Source: Malus domestica
Taxonomy: Eukaryota; Streptophyta; Magnoliopsida; Rosales; Rosaceae
Reading direction: 5' to 3'
DNA: 64,000 nt
NCBI RefSeq assembly: GCF_042453785.1
Contig: NC_091671.1
Span: 11,478,001-11,542,000 of the forward strand
A model generated the notes under the pieces. That model ran no database searches and was not told the DNA's origin. It worked only from the letters and a program-made list of their open reading frames with translations. Position numbers and translations under genes: made by a program. Below are positions 22,224-32,110 of this stretch, one piece after another (the stretch's first letter is position 1; the number at the start of each line of letters is the position of its first letter).

Positions 22224-23204
22224 ATTATTTTTTGTAGTTTTGGAGAATGTACACATGTTTCGGTTTGAAAATTTACCAAACGTTTTATGGTACAGTGACT
22301 TTTGGTTAATATTGATGAATGTACCCATGTTTCGGTTTGAAGAATTTACCAAACGTTTTATGGTACAGTGACTTTTGGTTATTCTTATCCTTTTTTTTTT
22401 AATTCTTAATTATAAAAAATTAAAATTGTTATTTTATTATTTAAATATTTTTTAATTCATATAACAATATTTAATTATATTTGTGGGACCCAGTTAAGTG
22501 TCACATCATCACATAACATAATAGTTAACAAAGTTATCACAGAATGACTACATTGATTTGTGACATCCATTTTCAATGATTATATTCATTGATTTTCAAT
22601 TTCATGGACCATCTTGATGGGATAGGTTAATTTCAGGGATCATTTGTGATAAAAACCTTATTATTTTTTGTGGTTTTGAAGAATGTACCCATGTTTCAGT
22701 TTGAAGAATTTACCAAACATTTTATGGTATAGTAACTTTTGGTTAATATTGATGAATGCATTATATATATGTACACAATATGTTTTACAATATGTGTGTA
22801 CATACTTTTTATGGTATAGTAACTTTTGGTTTTGAAGAATGTACCCATGTTTCAGTTTGAAGAATTTACCAAAGGTTTTATGGTACAACAACTTTTGGTT
22901 AATATTGATGAATGTACTATATATATGTACAATGTATTTTACAATATGTGTGTACGTACCTTTTATGGTAAAACATGATTTTCTACATCGCCAACATTGT
23001 CTCATCATCCTATCATGAGACGTTTGGTTCTTTTTACTTTTAGTTTCTTGTTAAGTTTTTGGACAATGATAAAAAAGCTTTGCATGGCCACGTTGTGAAT
23101 TTACGTAATCCCTACAAATATTGACTATTCCAATTTACATGATCCTACAGATAGAGCACCACAAGCATGGCCAAAAAAAAATTAAACAAAAATTAAAAAT
23201 AAAT

Positions 23205-23286
23205 CGCCGCCTAAGAGGTTCAAACTCTTGCGGGGGATCCTCATGCACTTAGCAAGCACATGCCTTAATCACTCGGCCAAGGCAAC
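23205..23286 (-). pseudogene. Degenerate tRNA-Ser (GCT)
   Basis: Aligned over the full length of the intact copies, but with changes in the T stem and loop (CAAGAGTTTGAACC, read on minus), the D arm (GAGTGATTAAGGC) and the acceptor (GTTGCC against GGCGGC). The B box is damaged, so transcription is doubtful. Confidence 0.7.
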
Positions 23287-23724
23287 TATTGATGACATAG
23301 GAGGCTACTCATTTTTTTAATTAACTATTATTATTATTATTCGTGGTTCTAAAGAATGTACCCATATTTTGGGTTTTAAGAATTTACCAAACGTTTTATG
23401 GTTAAGTGACTTTTGGTTAATATTGATGAATGTAATATATGTACACAATATGTTCTATAATATGTGTGTACATACTTTTATGGCAAAACATGATTTTCTA
23501 CATTGGCAACATTGTCTCATCATCCTATCATGAGACGTTTGGTTCTTTTTACATTTAGTTTCTTAAGTTTTTTTACAACAATAAAAAAAAAAAACTTTGT
23601 ATGGCCACGTTGCGAACATAACGTATACTCCCTACAAATATTGGCCGTTCCAAATTACATGATCCTGCAAATAGAGCACCACAAGCATGGCCAAAAAAAA
23701 TTAAACAAAAATTAAAAATAACCA

Positions 23725-26385
23725 TCGTCTGAGAGGTTCGTGACACACCCCGTCCCGAAGGAGGGCATGCTGGCCGTCACGTGAGAGTGACGTAACCATT
23801 TGCACAGTACGGAAGCTTTAAGATACAATTTATAAGTTGATACACCCGAAGGTGAGTCCTAATTTTGTCCAATCTGTCAGAACACCGTCGAATTCCTCGT
23901 AGTCACCACACCTTTGTGATTCCTGAACCTGGAGGGGCGCAAAACCAAAATTGAGTGGGTCAGTAAAACAATTCTTTTCCAAATCCAAACATTTCTCAAA
24001 ACGTTGTAACCCCTCTCCGTAAAACCTGTATACTTTCCCAGAAATGTAAAATATAAATATACATATATATTCTCAATACTTCAATTCATTAACTCAACAT
24101 TTTTTTCTTTATCAATCATGCCATGCCATGTCTAATTCAACAGTTAAGTATGGATGCATCAACAATAATCATATCAGGTGCAAGAAAGTAATCAACCGGA
24201 GGCCCTCTAATAGCCCTGTACGGTTGAACCTAGAGCTCAAATTCTATCACTCTCACTCTACCGGAGTCACCTCTGTGACCTGTCCGGCCTTCTGCACACA
24301 AGTTACGCTCTAGTGCTTTTCTCATCAATCATCTGTGCACATAATCTAAGGTCACCCACCAGTCGAAATCTCACTAACACTCTTCGACTGGCCCGTCGCA
24401 CCCACTCCGCGTGGACTGTGCGACCAGCATCTACTTGGATCCAAGGCGAGCGTGCGATGCGGTGAATACTATAAGCACTAAACCATGGTGCAGGATTTGA
24501 GCTCAATATACATCAACATCATCATAACAATATTTAAATACTCACCTGTGCGTCCGCCGCACCATTCATTCATATGCATCATATCTCAATTTCATACTTT
24601 TCATATCATTTCATGCATGGCAATTCGATTCACATTTCTATATACTTTTCATATACTTTTATGCATGGCATCTCAATTCACATTTCAATATCCTTTTCAT
24701 ATAATTTTATACATTGCATTTAAAGCATACTTTTATTAAATTTCAATTTCTGGGAAAACGTCAAGTATATATATATACGGAAAACAAAACTGCCCACTCA
24801 CCTGGAGTTCGTCCAACAACTCCCTAGCACCACACATCAAGGCGTCATGACGATCGCCACCTAGAATAGTAATCAAATCCAGGCTCAGAATTCATATCGA
24901 TAAAATATATAACTTATATAAAATACGTCACTACGTTGATCGATCCGGAAGATCTGCCACTCAGATTTTAAATCCATAACTTCCAGAGGTCCACATTATA
25001 CCTCTAGGACAACATCCTAAAATTTCATTACCATCCAACGGTCGGATCTCCGTCAATTTCCAAAACTAAGTGACGGTTAACATTTTATATTATGGACTTA
25101 CAATTCCAATTCCGGAAGATCCGTAACTCGGATTCCCAATCCGTAAGTTCCAATAATCCTCAAATATTACGTATTACAACGTATCAAAGTTTGGTGACGA
25201 TCCAACGGTCGGATCATCAATTCACATTTTCACCTAAATGTGAAAACTATAAAACGTTATTTGAACACCTAACCAACAATCCTTAATAACTTTCTCATAC
25301 GGTGTTCAATTTAGGTATAAGAATATACCACAGTGATCTACTCGACGTCACGGACGTCGACGTATTTTTAAAATAATTTTATTTTTATTTTTTATTTTTA
25401 CTGTAGCACCTTCTTCTTCCTTGGGTCGCCGGACTGGTTTTTCCGGCGGCCGTTTTCTGGGCAGTTTTTCAAATTGCCATAACTTTGTCATTTCTCAACG
25501 AAATCAAGTGATTCAAAAACGAAAGTTGTAGCCCTTGAAGAGAAAAAGAGAATGGTACCTTGAAAAACACCTATTTCCCCGTGGTTTGGCCGGAAACTGC
25601 CTCGAAAGCCTCGGAGGTCGCCGGAACCTGGGTATTTTTCAAATGAGTATAACTTCTTCAATACTCAACTAAATTGAGTGAAACAAAAAGGAAAGTTGTA
25701 GTACTTGACGAGACGAAGAGATTGATACCTACCTCGACTCCTAACTCTCCGGGGATTCGCCGGAAAACGCCTCGAAAGCTCCGGCCAAACTTTGAACTTG
25801 TCGATCTCCGTGTTCTTACGTCCAAAAACTTCCAACGAAGCACTCCGAGCTTCCTTGGGACCTCACTAAGCTTGCTATGATCTTAGTTTGGCCTAAAACA
25901 CAACCACTTCAAAGATCATGAACAGTACACATTCACGGGGTCTTTAGAACTAGGGTTTTTCGAAATGAAACTTACCTGAAAATGGTACCTACGTGATCGT
26001 GAAGTCCTCAGGGTTGCAATGGTAGTCTTAACTTGGACGTTGGTATAGGTTTTAGGTGGTTTTGGTGGTTGCCCGTGCGTTCGAGAAGAAGAGAGAGAGT
26101 GAGAGTTTCTGAGGAAGAGCTGAGGAAGAGAGAGAGAGTGATTGAGGAGATGAGAGAGAGACAACAAACGGGAAATGGGGAGGGATTTAGGGTGTAGGAC
26201 CCTACCTAAAGTCCAAACACAAAATTATTAGTCCAAGTTTAAGTTTAATTAACAATAGCTTAGGAATTTTAGGTAAAACCAATACCAAAATTACGCACCT
26301 TAATCCCGTTTAAGGGCATTTTCGTCTTTTCACGTCCTCGGAATTAAAATTCCAGGACGGGCTGTGACAGTTCGAACTCTCGAAA
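23725..26385 (-). pseudogene. tRNA-Ser copy cut by a solo LTR
   Basis: The 3' end of the tRNA (acceptor and half the T-arm) lies at 23725-23740, and TTCGAACTCTC follows the LTR at 26371. The remainder is missing: after CTCGAAAGGGATT the sequence switches to the downstream flank of the repeat unit, and an 86-bp segment is then tandemly duplicated (26384-26469 and 26470-26555). The gene is dead. Confidence 0.75.
23741..26369. mobile_element. Solo LTR, 2.6 kb, inside a tRNA T-arm
   Basis: Starts TGACACACCCCGTCC and ends GGACGGGCTGTGACA, giving TG...CA and a short imperfect terminal inverted repeat. The 5-bp duplication GTTCG (23736-23740 and 26370-26374) is the conserved T-loop GTTCG of the tRNA. 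There is no gag or pol, primer site or second LTR. Family not identified. Confidence 0.85.
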
Positions 26386-26558
26386 GGGATTTCCAAATTA
26401 CATGATCTTGCAAATAGAGCACCACAAGCATGGCCGAAAAAAAAATTAAACAAAAATTAAAAATAAATCACGAAAGGGATTTCCAAATTACATGATCTTG
26501 CAAATAGAGCACCACAAGCATGGCCGAAAAAAAAATTAAACAAAAATTAAAAATAAAT

Positions 26559-26640
26559 CATCGTTTGAGAGGTTCGAACTCTCGCAAGGGATCCCCATGC
26601 ACTTAGCAAGCACACGTCTTAACCACTCGGCCAAATCAAC
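26559..26640 (-). pseudogene. Degenerate tRNA-Ser (GCT)
   Basis: Anticodon arm, T-arm and B box are kept, but the acceptor arm reads GTTGATT against AAACGAT with an A-A mismatch and several wobble pairs, and the D arm is also changed. Probably not a functional gene. Confidence 0.7.
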
Positions 26641-27764
26641 TGTTGATGACATAGGAGGCTACTCATCTTTTTTTAATTAACTATTTAATTAAACAAAAAT
26701 AAAAAACAAATTGCCGTCTGAGATATGAGGCTAGCGTTTGATGGGTTTCTCTTATTCATTTTCGAGTAAATTACATTTTATTCCCTCAGGTTTGTGGTCA
26801 ATCGCAACCTCATACAATATTTTTGAAACATTGTAATCACATACCTTTACTTACTATTTCATTTCAACTTCATACATCCATTAGTTATTTTGTTAATTTG
26901 AGCATTAAGTGATGAAGTGTCAACTATGGATCCCACCTTTTTGCTGGTATGACAGTCAAATTTGTCTACATTGATTAAAAAATAAATTATAAATAAAAAA
27001 TTGGGCCCCACCCCTTAAATCTTAGTTTGCAGCTATTCCAGAATCCAACTAATTCTTACCAAAAAACACTGATTGTGGCTGTTGCCATGACCATGACATC
27101 AATTCCAGTTGATTTTCAATTTTTTATTCTCTTAAACATACCCATTTGTATAATTTTTCAATTTTTTTTAAATATACCAATTGTGATATGTAAAATATAC
27201 CAATTTCTTTTAATGTAAAACATACCCATTTTTTATGTAAAATCCATTCACTTTTTTTTTAATCTATTTTTTAAAACTTATATGGGTGCATTTTTTTCGT
27301 TGATTTGAAAATGTATTCATGTCAAGTTATTCAAAGAAATTTATTAATGTTATTAAGCTAGTATTCATTATTATTATTTTTCATAGTTTTGAAGAATGTA
27401 CCCATGTTTTCAGTTTGAAGAATTTACCAAACGTTTTATGGTACAGTAACTTTTGGTTAATATTGATGAAAGTATTATATATATGTACACAATGTGTTTT
27501 ACAATATGCGTGTACATACTTTTTATGGCAAAACATGATTTTCTACATCAGCAGCATTGTCTCATCATCCTATCATGAGACGTTTGGTTCTTTTTACTTT
27601 TAGTTTCTTGTTAAGTTTTTGGACAATGATAAAAAAGCTTTGCATGGCCACGTTGTGAATGTAACGTAATCCCTACAAATATTGACCATTCCAATTTACA
27701 TGATCATGCAGATAGAGCACCACAAGCATGGCCAAAAACAATTAAACAAAAATTAAAAATAAAT

Positions 27765-27846
27765 CGTCGCCTGAGAGGTTCGAACTCTCGCGGGGGATCC
27801 CCATGCACTTAGCAAGCACACGCCTTAACCACTCGGCCAAAGCGAC
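27765..27846 (-). tRNA. tRNA-Ser (anticodon GCT), intact
   Basis: Identical over all 82 bases to the copy at 16933, which lies nearly 11 kb away and is separated by decayed copies. It has the same leader (CATCAACA) and T-run terminator. Confidence 0.9.
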
Positions 27847-27918
27847 TGTTGATGACATAGGAGGCTACTGATCTTTTTTAATTAATTATTTAATTAATCA
27901 AAGTCTTTGTTTCTAAAT

Positions 27919-28135
27919 AAGGATCCTCTTCGGATCCTCAGGATCTCAAAGATCCCTCAATCACATATGTTCATTGTAAATCGTGCAGCTATTTTTCTTC
28001 AGGTACGGTTTATATTCAACTTTAAATAATATAAAAAATACAATGATTTATGATCGCACGATATACAATGAACGAACGTGATTGGAGGTTCTCGGAGATC
28101 CTCACAAAGAGGATTCATAGAGGATCCTCGTTCCC
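27919..28135. mobile_element. Palindromic MITE, copy 1
   Basis: Inverted arms AGGATCCTC...CAATCACATATGTTCATTG pair with CAATGAACGAACGTGATTGG...GAGGATCCTC. Length about 215 bp, no coding. Ends approximate. Confidence 0.6.
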
Positions 28136-28230
28136 TAATTTCCTCTCATGAACTTACTCATGCAAGCTCATGAGTAGCACCAGTAGTAGCACTAGAAGCA
28201 AACAATATAAATTGGCAGCGGCGGCAAATA

Positions 28231-28320
28231 ATGGAGGAGGAGCAGACAGCACAGATGCGCGAAATCTTCCGATCGTTTAACGGCAACAAAGACAGCAGCT
28301 TGACCAACCCGGAGTTGTAA
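28231..28320 (+). pseudogene. Calmodulin-like (EF-hand) first-exon fragment
   Basis: A 29-codon frame starts MEEEQTAQMREIFRSFNGNK and continues DSSLTNPEL before a TAA. The N-terminal helix and the first half of an EF-hand loop resemble plant calmodulin-like proteins of the CML18 type, where the loop would normally read D-R-N-x-D-G-S-L. Here the first calcium-ligand Asp is Asn. Only this piece remains, so I call it a captured or duplicated gene fragment. A second copy is at 29877. Confidence 0.5.
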
Positions 28321-29453
28321 AATAATTGACCAAGTGATCAATGAAGAGTGTAAAATAATTGCAATAAGGTGATTTAGCAAGTTAATGGAGTTTTCTCTCC
28401 CGATTGGGTGAGAGTTTCTCTTTGCACTACAAGAAAAATGCTCATCTACCACGATGAATGCATGTGATAGATTGCAATCCACCACAGACATTGTGCCTAT
28501 TAGAAAACTGGATGTGATAAAAAGTCTCAGTTTCTACCACGAGTTATGCCCGTTGTCAAATGTAATGTAACCACAAACAGTGCCCTTTGTAGGTTGGAAT
28601 GTACCACGGGTATTATTGCTATTGTGGATTACTTATTTACCACGAGTAATGCCCGTTATAAAAAAAATTTCCAAAAAAAAAAATATATATATATATATAA
28701 ACCCACAAAATTGGAAATTTACTATAAATACAATTTTTTTTTAAATAATCACATATTAAAAAAGAATTACAAATTGTACAAAGCTAACAGCACCACCATC
28801 GATTTTCAATTTTTTTTAATCTCTTAAACATACCCATTTGTATAATTTTTCAATTTTTTAAATATACCAATTGTTATATGTAAAATATACCGATTTCTTT
28901 TAATGTAAAACATACCCATTTTTTTATGTAAAATCTATTCACTTTTTTTTAATCTATTTTTTTAAACATATATGGGTACATTTTTCTTGTTGATTTGAAA
29001 ATGTATTCACATCAAGTTATTCAAAGAAATTTATTGATGTTATTAAGCATAGTAGTCATTATTATTATTTTTCATGGTTTTGAAGAATGTACCCATGTTT
29101 TCAGTTTGAAGAATTTACCAAACGTTTTATGGTACAACAACTTTTGGTTAATATTGATGAATGTACTATATATATGTACAATGTGTTTTACAATATGTGT
29201 GTACATACTTTTTATGGTAAAACATGATTTTGTACATCGCCAACATTGTCTCATCATCCTATCATGAGACGTTTGGTTCTTTTTACTTTTAGTTTCTTGT
29301 TAAGTTTTTGGACAATGATAAAAAAGCTTTGCATGGCCACGTTGTGAATGTAACGTAATCCCTACAAATATTGACCGTTCCAATTTACATGATCATGCAG
29401 ATAGAGCACCACAAGCATGGCCGAAAAAAATTAAACAAAAATTTAAAATAAAT

Positions 29454-29535
29454 TGTCGCCTAAGAGGTTTGAACTCTCACGAGGGATCCCCATGCACTTA
29501 GCGAGCACACACCTTAACCACTCGACCAAAGCAAC
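29454..29535 (-). pseudogene. Degenerate tRNA-Ser (GCT)
   Basis: The anticodon GCT remains, but the universal U33 is replaced (loop TCGCTAA), the A box reads TGGTCGAGTGG and there are further changes in the acceptor and D arm. This is the last unit of the array. Confidence 0.7.
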
Positions 29536-29605
29536 TGTTGATGATGTAGGAGGCTACTAATCCTTTTTAATTAATTATTTAATTAAACAAAGTCCTTGTT
29601 TCTAA

Positions 29606-29810
29606 ATGAGGACCCTTAAGATCTCAAAGATCCTCCAATCACATCTGTTCATCGTACATCGTGCAACTATTTTTCTTCAGGTACAGTTTATATTCAACTT
29701 TAAATAAAAAAATACAATGATTTATGATCATACGATGTACGATGAACAGACGTGATTGGAGAGTCCTGGAGATCCTCACAAAGAGAATTAGAAGAGGATC
29801 CTCGTCCCTA
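29606..29810. mobile_element. Palindromic MITE, copy 2
   Basis: Collinear with the MITE at 27919-28135 and duplicated with it. The arm sequences CAATCACATCTGTTCATCG and CGATGAACAGACGTGATTGG are still complementary. Confidence 0.6.
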
Positions 29811-29876
29811 ATTTTCTCTTGTGAACTTAGTCATGCAAGCTAAGCAAACAATATAAATCGATGGTGGCGGCGAATA

Positions 29877-29970
29877 ATGGAGGAGGAGCAGAATGCGCAA
29901 GATCTTCCGATCGTTTGACGGCTACAAAGACGGCAGCAAAGACGGCAGCTTGACCGACCTAGAGTTGTAA
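29877..29970 (+). pseudogene. Second copy of the calmodulin-like fragment
   Basis: Begins MEEEQ, then a deletion shifts the frame. The EIFRSFDG coding can still be followed in another frame, with an extra AAAGACGGCAGC duplication. It lies in the duplicate of the 27.1-28.7 kb segment. Confidence 0.5.
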
Positions 29971-30309
29971 AATAATTGACCAAGAGATCAATGAAGAGTG
30001 TAAAATAATTGCAATAGGGTGATTTAGCAAGTTAATGGAGTTTTCTCTCCTGTTAGGGTGAGAGTTTCTCTCCACACTAGAAGAAAAATGCTCATCTACC
30101 ACGGTGAATGCTCGTGATAGATTGCAATCCACCATAAACATTGTACCCGTTAGTAATTTGGATGTGATAAAAAATCTCAATTTCTACCACGAGATATGCC
30201 CGTTGTCAAATGTAATGTAACCACAAACAGTGCCCGTTGTAGATTGGAATTTACCATGGGTACTATTGCCGTTGTGGATTACTTATTTACCACAAGTAAT
30301 TCTGGTTAT

Positions 30310-32100
30310 CAAAGACTCATTTATAAAGGAATATAAAAAAAATGATACAAATGAAAATCAAACTTACCCAACCAAAAGAAAAAGGAATATTCATCCAAAT
30401 GTAAACTCTTCCTATTGGCTGGCAAAGCGATGAGATTCGACGGAGCAATGGACGAATTGATGGAGTGACAGCGGAGCAATGGATAGACGGATCAATGGAG
30501 TGAGCGGCGGAGGTGAGAAAGAGGGCGAAACCAAGGCCGAATTTATAAGGATTTCAACGAAATTAGGGAAAATTGCTTCAAAAACAAAGCTTTTGATGGC
30601 AATTTTGAAGATATTATGGTCAATAGAGTCTCATCTCCACTGAGTTGGCTCGGAGGAGGAAGAAGGGTTCTTCTTGCATCGGTAAAGGGACGAATTAGGA
30701 AACGTGAAGAAGGTTTGAGAGGAAGTATGAACATGGGTGCTTGTGGGGACATAGGATTGGAGTAGATATGGAAGCCACTATGAGAGAGAGAAAAAGAGAG
30801 AGGAATAGAAGATAAAGTGGAAGAGATGGGGGGCATGGGGAAGGTAGAGAGCACGCAAAGTGGATTTGTAGAATCTCCTACAGTTTTTTTTATATCTTTT
30901 AGATTAAATATTTATGTCTTTTTAAAATTTGATTAAAATGTTTTGACTAATAAACATCTTTCGCATTTTCAGTTAATTTAAATTACAACTCATTTGTATT
31001 TTTTTTAAATAAAATGTTAAGTATTAATTTCTGAATTTATCCTCTAAGTTGTTGGATGTGTTTTTTTTCTTATTTAGTGGGATATTGGTTATTAACTCTA
31101 TTATCTCTTTTTTCAATTATATTCTTTCGATCAAAATAAATTGTCATGTCCTACAAACATTAAATATTCTATCTTTTTCCAAATGGGTTGTTTTTATGGA
31201 TTTTTTTCCAAATCGTTGGTGATCCACATTAATTTTTGGAAGTTTTAACGAAAAGCCCACGGTACTGTTAATTTTAATGAAAAACCAAATTTTTACACTA
31301 AAAAGTCAAACCTGGTACTATTCATTTTACCTTTTATTTTGTCCTTATCGTTAAAACTCAAAGTTTTCAATCCCCTTTCATTAGTTTTCCTTTAATTTTT
31401 TCATATTTTTTATTAGTGACTATTTTCTTTGCATTTTTTTTTTACTTATAGTTGTTGACAAACTATTATCAGGTACAACATATTATGTGTATATTGTCGT
31501 TGGGTACGTTTGAATTTGTAAAAAACGTTGATTGGTACGTTTATTTGCGGTTTTGGTACGTTCGATTTAGTATATATTGTTGATATTGGTACATTATTTT
31601 CAGTTTTGGTACGTTCGATTTTGTACACATTATTTACTGGTACGTTTATATTGTTGTTAGTCCTATTTTTGGTACGTTTGATTTCGTTGGATTTAAAAAT
31701 ATTTTAAATCGTTTTAAAAAATTAAATATATATTAAATCGTAGATAATCATTGCTAACTTGTAGGAAGTATTGTGAAAATAAATTGTATTTAACTACTTA
31801 TTTTTTTTTACAATTATCTCCAAAGAGGGAGAGGGTAATCAAAATGCTGATTATAAAGAATTTTGGCGTGAGGTTTTAAGAACTATGGGACAGTGGCAGG
31901 TTATGTACTTTTGGTACAAAAAAATATTAATTCTTATACATGTGGCACCAAAATTATGAGAAGAAGGGCTTAATTAAATCTTTAAAATGCATGGATGTTT
32001 TATTTAAAAAATTCAAAATTGAGGCATTTATTTCAAAATGTCCCATAATTATGAATGACTGTACCACATGTTAAGCATGTAGTAGATAATAAAAAAGGTG
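30310..32100. other. Interior of the CACTA-like element
   Basis: Non-coding as far as I can see. It contains a GA-rich patch (30430-30860) and a cluster of TTGGTACGTT-like motifs at 31490-31690 (at least six), which may be binding repeats. A MITE lies at 31233-31365. Confidence 0.4.
31233..31365. mobile_element. Small MITE (AGTTTTAACGAAAAGC family), copy 1
   Basis: Starts AAGTTTTAACGAAAAGCCC and ends CGTTAAAACTCAAAGTTTTC, an imperfect inverted repeat. The interior contains ACGGTACTGTT and CTGGTACTATTCATTTTACC. A diverged relative is at 39336. Confidence 0.5.
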
Positions 32101-32110
32101 CTGTGGATAT

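Larger units (their letters stand above)
16085..29600. repeat. Tandemly amplified tRNA-Ser(GCT) region
   Basis: The basic unit is about 1 kb. It runs from a block near AAATTACATTTTATTCCCTC, through GGATCCCACCTTTTTGC, AATTTACCAAACGTTTTATG and AACATTGTCTCATCATCC, to the tRNA and ends AGGAGGCTACTCATC. Units or parts are seen at about 16085-17085, 17120-20810, 20845-23320, 23321-26400, 26400-26710, 26745-27895 and 28800-29600. Differences in length come from later insertions and internal deletions. A larger duplication repeats about 27112-28660 at about 28800-30310. Confidence 0.8.

Noticed and set aside
22661..23008. 115-codon minus frame and similar frames at 29072 and 16617
   Set aside because: The same frame recurs with each tRNA repeat unit and shows no domain or codon bias; it is repeat sequence.
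16085..29600. CRISPR-like or phage-like reading of the regular repeats
   Set aside because: Units are about 1 kb with tRNA genes and eukaryotic transposons; there are no short direct repeats with unique spacers.
30543..30854. 103-codon minus frame
   Set aside because: Reverse of a GA-rich patch in the CACTA interior; Ser/Pro/Leu bias from pyrimidine runs, no domain.
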